A stretch of DNA of 5,739 nt from an uncultured Eubacteriales bacterium (GCA_900545265.1 UQYI01000035.1:1-5739); one strand, 5' to 3'; positions 1 to 5,608 are shown, numbered from the stretch's first letter. Notes: generated by a model not told the origin, from the letters alone. Numbers and translations are program-made.

Positions 1-60
1 CTGCGCCGGAACGTGCGCCCCAGGGATCCGACTCCAACCTTATCCGCATAAAGCCATGGG

Positions 61-84
61 CTGCGCGAATAAGGAAAAGCGCAG
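61..84. repeat. CTGCGC/GCGCAG inverted repeat downstream of the deacetylase-like gene
   Basis: Perfect 6-bp arms (61-66 and 79-84) flank a 12-base spacer, 10 bases beyond the deacetylase stop. On the minus strand the operon's transcript would form this hairpin, but CCCATGG rather than a T-tract follows it. It is at best a weak terminator or an RNA 3'-end structure. Bases 1-60 hold nothing else I can support. Confidence 0.3.
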
Positions 85-93
85 AATGCAGGA

Positions 94-816
94 TTAGCCA
101 ATCTTTTCGATCTTAAGAGAACTGACAATAAACTTATAGCCAGCCTCCTCAAGGTACCGATGGGTGCGGATGCTTGTATTGTATTCACCGCCATATTTCC
201 ATGAAAACACATCTACCTGTCTATCGATGTGCTGCTCGATCAATCGCTTTGCATCTACAATTTCGTGCTGGAGCATTTCAGGGGAGGCATTCAGCTGCAG
301 CTCTGCATGGCTTCCTGTATGGCAGCAGATCTCGTGATGCTTGGAAAGCTCTTGTATTTCACACCAGTTGAGCGCATAACGACCATCGGTATACTCATCG
401 GCACAAATATCTGCCAGCTCATGTGCCTGTGCATAGGAAAGCTGCTTGCCTGAGGGTATATCTATGAAAAAAGCAGGAATGAAAAACCAACCGCAGAAAC
501 CATATTTCTCCAATAATGGATACATTACGTCATACTGATTGCGTAATCCGTCAAATAGGGCAATAACGAGTCCCGGCTTTTTCTTTGGCCATTTACGGGT
601 TTCAAAAAAGCGGTCAAGGTCTTCTGTGGTAACAGGGCAGAAATGTTCTGCATATGCGGCGATTTCATTTTCAAATCGATCCGCATCCATAGAGGCAGTG
701 TTTTGATACTGGATCATACGGATGTAGGAATTCGTAACCAAATAGCGGAACATTTCTAACGTGCGCCTATCTCTGGTAAGGGATTCGGCGAATTTTTTAA
801 TATCCAGGTTACTCAT
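94..816 (-). CDS. Polysaccharide deacetylase-like (NodB-fold) protein, probably catalytically altered
   Basis: A 240-residue protein with no signal peptide or membrane segment, so probably cytoplasmic. Residues 83-113 match the first NodB motif region, running into a YGFCGWFFIP segment like the family's usual YG...FFIP. The second metal-binding motif HTxxH is intact (H166, H170). The first motif, normally TFDDG, reads ALFDG at 86-90. The metal-ligand Asp (D89) is kept, but the preceding catalytic-base Asp is Phe88. The third motif, usually Y-P-Y-G, reads W-K-Y-G (206-209), so the Pro is Lys. The C-terminus ends soon after the last recognisable strand (GYKFIVSS), so the protein may be near full length or slightly short. 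The start is the ATG at 814-816, with AGGAGG six bases upstream. It overlaps the MATE gene by 8 bp and is surely co-transcribed with it. The family removes N- or O-acetyl groups from glycans. With these substitutions, activity here is doubtful and a binding or divergent role is possible. The fold call is fairly secure; the function is not. Confidence 0.82.
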   Translation of the reverse strand: MSNLDIKKFAESLTRDRRTLEMFRYLVTNSYIRMIQYQNTASMDADRFENEIAAYAEHFCPVTTEDLDRFFETRKWPKKKPGLVIALFDGLRNQYDVMYPLLEKYGFCGWFFIPAFFIDIPSGKQLSYAQAHELADICADEYTDGRYALNWCEIQELSKHHEICCHTGSHAELQLNASPEMLQHEIVDAKRLIEQHIDRQVDVFSWKYGGEYNTSIRTHRYLEEAGYKFIVSSLKIEKIG

Positions 817-2599
817 GGCAGGCCTCCTGCAAGCTCAAATGCTTTTCCAGGTACATTCTTATAACTTCCGAATGGGTTTTCAATTCCGGTTCATTCTCAT
901 TATTTTCCGGAGGGACGCTTAAGAAGCAATGGGAAGCCAAGGCTCGCATGGCTCTCTCAATGGGGGCTTCATCCGATTCATCTACTTCCTGTTCGTACAG
1001 ATTGGTGTATAGCGCAGCACCGACAGCCAGCAGCAGACCCATAGATGGATCCGCTTCTGCAGATTCGCAGGGTTCCTTATCCCACAAACCGAAATCTTCC
1101 AGGCCAAGATACATGGGAATACCGATTTCCTCCGGATTTTCCTTACGGCAACGCATGATGCGCTCCTTAAAGGAACTGAGCTCATCTGCACCAATGCGGC
1201 GGAATACATCTTCAATGCTGTCATCTACCCCATCGCTGTCATAGAAGTCCAGCTGATCCAGATTCCATGCGGCAATGCGCATGCGAACACGGCGGGCGGT
1301 AAACAGAACGATCAGCAGGCAAATCCCTTCCGAAACAAGGAAAGAGAACCATATGCCGGTTACGCCCCAGAAAAATGCACATACAAACGCGGAAAGAACG
1401 GGAATAAGAATACCACGCAGCAGGGAAACCCAGAATGCCTCACTGGTTGCCTGGACGGATTCAAAATAGGCATTAAATGCAAGGGTCACGCCTGCCATCA
1501 GGTAACACGGAAAGACAATGCGGATCCCGTTTCGACTCATAGCAAGGAACGCCTGGTCAAAGGAGTTAACCAGTATGCGGACGAGCAGATCAGGAAAGAG
1601 TTCACCTACGAGAACATAAATACCGGCAAGTACAAGGGAGGCAATCACGCCGGCACGAAGAAAACTGCGTACCCGGTGATTTTTTCCGGCTCCGTCATTG
1701 TAGCTGATAAGGGGCTGCATCGTGCTGGCCACACCGGAAAGTGTGTTAAGAATAACGGTGCCGAAGTTGGCGATAACACCGTATGCCGCCACAGCCAGTT
1801 CGCCTGCCTGAGGAAGGGCAACGAGGATCATGTTGATGACCAGAACGATCAGGGCTCCTGAAAGTTCACGAAGGCAGCTGGAGGCACCTATGCCGATGAC
1901 CTTTCCAAGCTCCTTTACATCTGGTTTGCACTGCCAGAGATGCAGGCCGGAGCCCTTTCGAAATGTGCCGGCAAATAATATCAAAGTGGTTGCGGCAACT
2001 CCAATACCGGTGGCAAGGGAGGCGCCCCACATACCCCAGTTAAACAGGGTGATAAACAGTATATCCAGCACAACGTTGATGCCTACACCGATGCTGTTGC
2101 CGATAGCTGCCAGGCGTGGTGCCATGTCATTTCGCAGAAAATGCGTAAAGAACATTTCATACATGTAAAATGGCGCCAAAACGAACACGTAATACAGATA
2201 ATCTACAGCGCCCTGGCGGTAACTGCCTACTGCACCCAGAAAAGTGGCAAGAGGTTCCAGAAACAAAAGCCCCACCGCCATGATAACGATCCCTACAAAG
2301 GTACAGGCAAGAAGCGAAGCGCCATAGATGCTTTTGGCGCGGCGCTCCTGTTGTTCTCCAAGGGAAGAAGAATACAGGTTTGCACCGCCAGCACCAAAAA
2401 GACTTCCTAGTGCGTAAAGAAAACCTGTGACCGGAACCGCTATGTTAAGGGAAGCCAGGCCCAATTCGCCGATACTTTGTCCCACACAGATGGTATCAAC
2501 AAAAAAGTTAAGAGAAATAAGCAGAGAAGCGGGAACGGTAGAAATCAGGTAACGCCAAAACAGCTTACCGGGATTATCCGCTAATAAATCCAATTTCAT
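809..2599 (-). CDS. MATE-family efflux transporter with soluble C-terminal extension
   Basis: A 596-residue integral membrane protein. Residues 1 to about 438 form a typical MATE core with about twelve hydrophobic segments in two lobes. Recognisable family signatures are NFFVDTICVGQ with the following G-x-x-x-L region (31-50), RNDMAPRLAAIGN leading to NVVLDILFI (156-183), and QPLISYNDGAGKNHRVR (295-311), which resembles the QPLISYNYGA motif of MepA-like members. MATE proteins use Na+ or H+ gradients to export drugs, metabolites or other solutes from the cytoplasm. Ordinary members end near 440-460 residues. This one continues for about 156 hydrophilic, acidic residues (441-596), starting after an RRVRMR positive patch, so the tail is predicted cytoplasmic. 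I do not recognise the tail. The start is the ATG at 2597-2599, with CGGAGG five bases upstream. It is the first gene of a two-gene operon with the overlapping deacetylase-like gene and is divergent from the two-component system. The substrate cannot be read from the sequence. Confidence 0.93.
   Translation of the reverse strand: MKLDLLADNPGKLFWRYLISTVPASLLISLNFFVDTICVGQSIGELGLASLNIAVPVTGFLYALGSLFGAGGANLYSSSLGEQQERRAKSIYGASLLACTFVGIVIMAVGLLFLEPLATFLGAVGSYRQGAVDYLYYVFVLAPFYMYEMFFTHFLRNDMAPRLAAIGNSIGVGINVVLDILFITLFNWGMWGASLATGIGVAATTLILFAGTFRKGSGLHLWQCKPDVKELGKVIGIGASSCLRELSGALIVLVINMILVALPQAGELAVAAYGVIANFGTVILNTLSGVASTMQPLISYNDGAGKNHRVRSFLRAGVIASLVLAGIYVLVGELFPDLLVRILVNSFDQAFLAMSRNGIRIVFPCYLMAGVTLAFNAYFESVQATSEAFWVSLLRGILIPVLSAFVCAFFWGVTGIWFSFLVSEGICLLIVLFTARRVRMRIAAWNLDQLDFYDSDGVDDSIEDVFRRIGADELSSFKERIMRCRKENPEEIGIPMYLGLEDFGLWDKEPCESAEADPSMGLLLAVGAALYTNLYEQEVDESDEAPIERAMRALASHCFLSVPPENNENEPELKTHSEVIRMYLEKHLSLQEACHE
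823..828 (-). promoter_or_regulatory. Shine-Dalgarno of the deacetylase-like gene, inside the MATE coding sequence
   Basis: On the minus strand this is a perfect AGGAGG, six bases before the ATG at 814-816. It lies within the last codons of the transporter gene, whose stop is at 809-811. The consensus site and the 8-bp overlap fix the deacetylase start and indicate translational coupling. Confidence 0.85.
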
Positions 2600-2604
2600 A
2601 TAAA

Positions 2605-2610
2605 CCTCCG
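2605..2610 (-). promoter_or_regulatory. Shine-Dalgarno of the MATE gene
   Basis: CGGAGG on the minus strand, five bases from the ATG at 2597-2599. The spacing is near ideal and settles the transporter start. Confidence 0.85.
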
Positions 2611-2614
2611 TAAT

Positions 2615-2646
2615 TTATTTGTAAAAATGTATTAAAATACAAATAA
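2615..2646. repeat. 9-bp inverted repeat at the MATE promoter, candidate operator
   Basis: TTATTTGTA (2615-2623) and TACAAATAA (2638-2646) are perfect reverse complements separated by 14 bases. Nested inside is a second perfect dyad, TGTATT-AA-AATACA (2628-2641), which shares its right half with the larger repeat. The element ends only 15 bases upstream of the transporter ATG and just before its SD. It would therefore overlap the core promoter or the start of transcription on the minus strand, a position typical of a repressor operator. I could not assign a convincing -35/-10 pair for the transporter. TTGTAT and AATAAA at 17-bp spacing on the minus strand is one weak option. AT-rich sequence makes some of this symmetry likely by chance. 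Confidence 0.5.
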
Positions 2647-2710
2647 CGGACGGGGGTAGTATTGGAAATAGTTTTTCTTTTTTTGCGCGCAGAAAGGCGA
2701 GGAGGGGTCT

Positions 2711-2734
2711 TTGAAGAAAGAATTTAAGGGGTGA
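2711..2734 (+). CDS. Possible seven-codon leader peptide (very weak)
   Basis: A TTG at 2711 is preceded by AGGAGGGG (2700-2707) at good spacing. It opens a frame of seven codons (read as MKKEFKG) ending at TGA 2732-2734. The SD is the strongest on the plus strand in this gap. Its stop lies beside the AAGGGG and ATG of the next small ORF, which would allow coupling. GA-rich DNA can produce such a site by chance, and there is no clear promoter upstream. Confidence 0.12.
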   Translation: MKKEFKG

Positions 2735-2736
2735 TC

Positions 2737-2925
2737 ATGCAGTCAGGCATAACCGGTTTTTTTGATACGGAAATACAGCGTGAAAAGGGAAAAGACAGAG
2801 GAAGTGGAAGGGGAACCGATGGTGCATCCGCGCATGTTCGGGATGCGGTTAAGCGTACACATAAAATTCCTTTCTGGTTTATAGTGCAAAAACACTATGT
2901 TTTGTTAAAACCATTTTTACGGTAG
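2737..2925 (+). CDS. Hypothetical small ORF, 62 residues (doubtful)
   Basis: The ATG at 2737 follows AAGGGG (2726-2731) at five bases, a reasonable SD. A GTG at 2731 is in frame but lies inside the SD, so the ATG is the better start. The product would be basic and hydrophilic in its first 40 residues (rich in Lys, Arg and Gly), with a more hydrophobic end containing IPFWFIVQKHYVLL. No family is recognised. Against it, the last third overlaps AT-rich dyads that look regulatory, and no promoter is evident. It could be a small membrane-associated or regulatory peptide, but most likely it is chance openness in the intergenic region. Confidence 0.2.
   Translation: MQSGITGFFDTEIQREKGKDRGSGRGTDGASAHVRDAVKRTHKIPFWFIVQKHYVLLKPFLR
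2824..2846. repeat. GCATCC/GGATGC inverted repeat
   Basis: GCATCC (2824-2829) and GGATGC (2841-2846) form a 6-bp perfect stem with an 11-base loop. No T-run follows on either strand, so it is not an intrinsic terminator. It may be an RNA hairpin in any leader crossing the gap, or chance. Confidence 0.25.
2881..2898. repeat. ATAGTG-n6-CACTAT inverted repeat, candidate operator
   Basis: Perfect 6-bp arms (2881-2886 and 2893-2898) are separated by CAAAAA. An alternative overlapping dyad, AAAACA-CTA-TGTTTT (2889-2903), shares its bases, and GGTTT/AAACC (2876-2880 and 2908-2912) flank both. The cluster is about 110-125 bases upstream of the predicted kinase transcription start, where activator sites are common. 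Regulator identity is unknown. Confidence 0.4.
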
Positions 2926-2927
2926 CA

Positions 2928-2945
2928 GACAAAATATATATTGTC
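2928..2945. repeat. 18-bp near-perfect palindrome upstream of the kinase gene
   Basis: GACAAAATATATATTGTC is self-complementary except for one A/A pair, with GACAA/TTGTC arms. It is centred about 70 bases upstream of the predicted transcription start and overlaps a TTGTCA that could serve as a -35 box. This is a plausible operator for autoregulation, but no binding protein can be named from the sequence. Confidence 0.45.
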
Positions 2946-2970
2946 AAGGGGGATTTGCAAGATTTTCAAT
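2941..2970 (+). promoter_or_regulatory. Weak alternative promoter for the two-component operon
   Basis: TTGTCA (2941-2946) matches five of six -35 consensus bases, and TTCAAT (2965-2970) matches four of six -10 bases at an 18-bp spacing. The -35 overlaps the palindrome at 2928-2945, so a protein bound there would block it. Confidence 0.25.
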
Positions 2971-2999
2971 TGCGGGATAAAGAGACCGTGTGCTACAAT
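2970..2999 (+). promoter_or_regulatory. Extended -10 promoter of the kinase/regulator operon
   Basis: TGCTACAAT (2991-2999) contains TACAAT, five of six -10 consensus bases, plus the extended -10 TG one base upstream. A poor -35, TTGCGG (2970-2975), lies 18 bp away, as is usual for extended -10 promoters and for activator-dependent ones. Transcription would begin near 3006. This leaves the ATG at 3011 without room for an SD and supports translation from 3029. Confidence 0.6.
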
Positions 3000-3016
3000 A
3001 GCACCATGTCATGCGC

Positions 3017-3023
3017 AAGGGAG
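3017..3023 (+). promoter_or_regulatory. Shine-Dalgarno deciding the kinase start
   Basis: AAGGGAG lies five bases before the ATG at 3029. The in-frame ATG at 3011 is upstream of this site and has no SD of its own, so 3029 is the preferred start. Confidence 0.65.
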
Positions 3024-3028
3024 AGCCA

Positions 3029-4762
3029 ATGAAAGCACGATCTTTTCTTTGTAAAATCAAGGATGTCAAGCTTACAAGCAAATTATTGGCCCTGTATGTG
3101 GTTATGATCCTGCTGTTTGTAGGCAGCACCGTACTGTATTATTGCGGAAGTTATGATGCCCTTGTACGGGAGGGGCAGATGCTTTCAGACATACTGGTCA
3201 AGCAAACAAAAAGCTCTCTCGCCACGTCCATGGACAACATAATGCGGGCGATTTTTGATACCTACAACGTTCGGCTGCTGTCCAGCTGCCTACCCGGGCG
3301 AGATGCGAACGAGAACTATTATGCCTATGCGTATTCGGTTCAAAACTCATTGATCGAATTTCTGTCTTTGGCAGACAATGTAAACTGGATCGTTGCGGTA
3401 GATGCAAACGACGAAGCTTTTTACAGCAGCCGCAGGTTTTCTCCGAGGATCAACTATGCGTATCGTGAAAATCTTCAGCGGGATAAAGCAGACTGCATGA
3501 ACTTCCAGGGGCGGCTGTTGTGGCGGCGGCAGGAGGACGGCACTATCAATGTCAGTCGGATGCTTTTTGCATTGCCCTCCATGCGCTATACCGGATATGT
3601 GATTGTCAATATAGACGCTGATGTATTCGGACAGGATGCACAGCCGCTGGCCAATGCAGGCTCCATTGTATTTGATTCCTATGGGACGCCCATGCTGTAT
3701 ACCCTGAATGATTCCATGCTGCCGCTTCTGGAACTGGATCCGGGATCCAGGAACGATCCAGCCATAGACACACAAACTTATTCGCTAAGCTGGGAATCTA
3801 TTACCAACAGCAGCCTGTGGCTTTGCCAAATTGTGAATCTGGGGTATGCGCCTCAGGAAATGCGGCGGCTGATCGGAATGTATGTTACCGCATGCTCAGG
3901 CATTTTGCTGTTGGCATCTTCGGTGATGCTGGCAATTTTCCGGCAAATCAAGCGCAACATAACCACGGTGCAAAACGGCATAACAGCGATTGCCTCAGGA
4001 GATCTGAACTGCGTGATCGTCCCCGATGCCATGGATGAGATCGGCATGATCGGCAATTCTATCAATTCGATGGCTGGAAACATCAAGGAACTCATGCGAA
4101 AAGTGGAAGAGGAGTCTCTTTTGAGACGTCAGGCTGAATACAGCCAGCTTGAATTTCAATATAGCGCCCTACAGGCGCAGATCAATCCGCACTTTTTGTT
4201 CAATGCGCTGGAATCCATCAGCGGATTGGCAAAGCTGAACAACGATATGCAAACCAGTCATGCCACACAATGTCTGGCGGGGATATTCCGGCAGAATCTG
4301 GAGCGTGCAGGAAGCCTGTGTCCGCTTATAGATGAGATCCAGTATATCCGGATGTATCTTGAAATGTACAAGATCATGTATCCGCAGCATCTCCGATATG
4401 TTATCGAACATGATCCGGACATGGATGACATTGCGGTTCCTGCCTTTTTGCTGCAGCCCATCGTGGAAAATGCGATCGTTCATGGGATCAGTCCCAAGGC
4501 AGAGGGCGGATGCGTTCGGATCACAACGGGATTTAATGGGGAGCGATTGATAATTCAGGTTGAGGATGATGGATGTGGATTTTCACAGGAACGTTTGGCA
4601 GCCGTTTTTGCTCATAAGTCGGATGAAGCGGGACGTAAGCCCAGGATCGGTCTATATAATGTGCAGCAGCGTATACAGCTTTTTTATGGACCGGAGTATG
4701 GAATAGAAATCCAAACGGAAGAAGGAAAAGGCACTGTTTGCAAAATAAGTTTGCCGGTGTGA
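3029..4762 (+). CDS. YesM/LytS-type sensor histidine kinase
   Basis: A membrane-bound kinase of 577 residues from the ATG at 3029 (583 if the in-frame ATG at 3011 is used). The order is: a short cytoplasmic start; TM1 at about 19-38; an extracytoplasmic region of about 240 residues resembling the Cache-like sensors of this family; TM2 at about 281-303; a HAMP linker (304-356, with DEIGMIGNSINSM); a coiled stretch; the His_kinase domain with QINPHFLFN and phospho-acceptor H388; and an ATPase domain. The ATPase domain has the N box VENAIVHG (N481, H485), the G1 box EDDGCGF (512-518) and a G2-type RIGLYNVQQRI (540-550). All catalytic elements are present. The kinase should autophosphorylate and pass phosphate to the regulator 15 bases downstream. 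YesM-type kinases usually sit beside sugar ABC transporters. None is visible here; the neighbour is a divergent MATE operon. The ligand cannot be inferred. Confidence 0.95.
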   Translation: MKARSFLCKIKDVKLTSKLLALYVVMILLFVGSTVLYYCGSYDALVREGQMLSDILVKQTKSSLATSMDNIMRAIFDTYNVRLLSSCLPGRDANENYYAYAYSVQNSLIEFLSLADNVNWIVAVDANDEAFYSSRRFSPRINYAYRENLQRDKADCMNFQGRLLWRRQEDGTINVSRMLFALPSMRYTGYVIVNIDADVFGQDAQPLANAGSIVFDSYGTPMLYTLNDSMLPLLELDPGSRNDPAIDTQTYSLSWESITNSSLWLCQIVNLGYAPQEMRRLIGMYVTACSGILLLASSVMLAIFRQIKRNITTVQNGITAIASGDLNCVIVPDAMDEIGMIGNSINSMAGNIKELMRKVEEESLLRRQAEYSQLEFQYSALQAQINPHFLFNALESISGLAKLNNDMQTSHATQCLAGIFRQNLERAGSLCPLIDEIQYIRMYLEMYKIMYPQHLRYVIEHDPDMDDIAVPAFLLQPIVENAIVHGISPKAEGGCVRITTGFNGERLIIQVEDDGCGFSQERLAAVFAHKSDEAGRKPRIGLYNVQQRIQLFYGPEYGIEIQTEEGKGTVCKISLPV

Positions 4763-4767
4763 GAGGA
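4761..4767 (+). promoter_or_regulatory. Shine-Dalgarno of the response regulator, ambiguous start
   Basis: GAGAGGA overlaps the kinase stop codon (4760-4762). It is too close (1-2 bases) to the ATG at 4769 and slightly far (about 10 bases) from the ATG at 4778. Family alignment favours 4778, because the protein then begins MWKVAIFDD like other YesN-type regulators (M-x-K-V-x-I-x-D-D). Confidence 0.5.
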
Positions 4768-4777
4768 TATGCTGTCT

Positions 4778-5608
4778 ATGTGGAAAGTCGCAATTTTTGA
4801 TGATAATCAGGTCGTAGTGGATGCTCTGTGCCGGTCCATAGATTGGAAGAGCATAAATTGCAGCATCTGCGGTGTGGCTTCAAACGGCACAGATGCACTT
4901 GCAGTTATTAACAACGCCCAGCCGAATATTGTGATCACGGATATTCTGATGCCAGGATTTTCCGGGCTTGAGTTGGCGGCTATGGCCAAGAAAACGCATC
5001 AGTCAACAAAGTTTATCATTATCACAGGATTCAGCAATGCAAAATTTGCGCGCCAGTCCGTACGGCTAAGCGTGTTTGATTATATCAGCAAACCGGTTGA
5101 CAATGAGGAGATAGTAAAAGTGGTTCTGGAGGCCATAGATGCATTGCGTCAGGACAACAATTCTTTGCAAAAGGAACCGGATGATGTGGTAGAAGCAGCG
5201 TTATCCGCCGTTTACGGCAAAATTGGCAGCTATTCCAAACTCACCTCTGATGTGATCCGCTATGTCAACGAAAACTATAGCCAGCCGAAGATAAGCCTTC
5301 AGGCAACGGCAGCGGAGTTTTTTGTATCCCCTTCGTATCTTTCCGGCCACTTCAAGGAAGAAACCGGTATAGGGTTCATTTCATTTCTGACCATGGTGCG
5401 GCTGGTTCAGGCAAAAAAACAGCTTGAAAGCGGGCATGCATCCATTTCACAGGTTGCATATCAGGTAGGGTATAAAGACTACAGTTACTTTTTTCAGGTG
5501 TTCAAAAAATACTATGGATATGCTCCCGGCCATTTTATAAATTGGGCGGTGGGTAAATTGATTAAACGTAAAACAGCGCAGCAATATGCTGCGCTGTTTT
5601 ACGTTTGA
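4778..5608 (+). CDS. YesN-type response regulator, receiver plus AraC-family DNA-binding domain
   Basis: 276 residues from the ATG at 4778 (279 from the ATG at 4769). The receiver domain (about 1-125) has the acidic pair D8/D9, phospho-acceptor D55 in VITDILMPG, T83 in IIITG and K105 in SKP, so the phosphorylation site is complete. A short linker leads to an AraC-type double helix-turn-helix (about 155-255). It includes ISLQATAAEFFVSPSYLSGHFK and the second helix-turn-helix signature region ISQVAYQVGYKDYSYFFQVFKKYYG. Once phosphorylated by the upstream kinase it should bind DNA and activate transcription. The nearest candidate targets are its own operon and the divergent transporter operon. 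Oddly, about 20 residues (256-276, WAVGKLIK to LFYV) follow the point where family members usually end. Most of them are encoded by the arms of a transcription terminator, and the stop codon is inside the hairpin's 3' side. A recent frameshift or deletion at the 3' end could explain this. Confidence 0.95.
   Translation: MWKVAIFDDNQVVVDALCRSIDWKSINCSICGVASNGTDALAVINNAQPNIVITDILMPGFSGLELAAMAKKTHQSTKFIIITGFSNAKFARQSVRLSVFDYISKPVDNEEIVKVVLEAIDALRQDNNSLQKEPDDVVEAALSAVYGKIGSYSKLTSDVIRYVNENYSQPKISLQATAAEFFVSPSYLSGHFKEETGIGFISFLTMVRLVQAKKQLESGHASISQVAYQVGYKDYSYFFQVFKKYYGYAPGHFINWAVGKLIKRKTAQQYAALFYV
5564..5606 (+). terminator. Long intrinsic terminator overlapping the end of the response regulator gene
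   Basis: A perfect 19-bp inverted repeat (5564-5582 and 5588-5606) surrounds AATAT. The core stem is CAGCGCAGC/GCTGCGCTG, directly followed by TTTTACGTTT, which is the T-tract. A matching A-rich left flank makes it usable from both strands. It ends the kinase-regulator operon. The TGA stop (5606-5608) begins at the last base of the repeat, so release within the T-tract (about 5600-5605) would leave the message without a stop codon. Confidence 0.9.

Larger units (their letters stand above)
2600..3028. other. Divergent intergenic regulatory region
   Basis: About 430 bases separate the start codons of the transporter operon (leftward) and the two-component operon (rightward). The two ends are AT-rich and contain dyad symmetries and promoter-like elements. 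The middle (about 2690-2850) is purine-rich, with two SD-like stretches and a weak small ORF. No tRNA, rRNA or riboswitch class was recognised. Everything needed to control both operons must lie mainly here, so a shared regulator is plausible. Confidence 0.75.

Noticed and set aside
1..116. Plus-strand frame open from the left edge to 114-116, as if the tail of a neighbouring gene
   Set aside because: Short, arginine-rich, with no recognisable motif, and it runs into the 3' end of the deacetylase-like gene on the other strand; too little to call.
1830..2168. 112-codon open frame on the plus strand opposite the MATE gene
   Set aside because: Antisense to clear membrane-segment coding; its residue pattern is the complement of transporter codons and no family is recognised.
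2751..2764. AACCGGTT followed by a T-run, considered as a terminator
   Set aside because: The palindrome has no loop and too short a stem to form a terminator hairpin.
3734..3750. 17-bp odd palindrome CTGGATCC-G-GGATCCAG inside the kinase gene
   Set aside because: It encodes LDPGS in the sensor region and is easily produced by codon choice; no regulatory context.
3347..3775. 142-codon open frame on the minus strand
   Set aside because: It lies wholly inside the kinase gene, opposite its sensor region, has no recognisable domain or supporting SD, and is a shadow of the real frame.
4169..4483. 104-codon minus-strand frame opposite the kinase domain
   Set aside because: Overlaps the conserved QINPHFLFN and N-box coding; no independent evidence.
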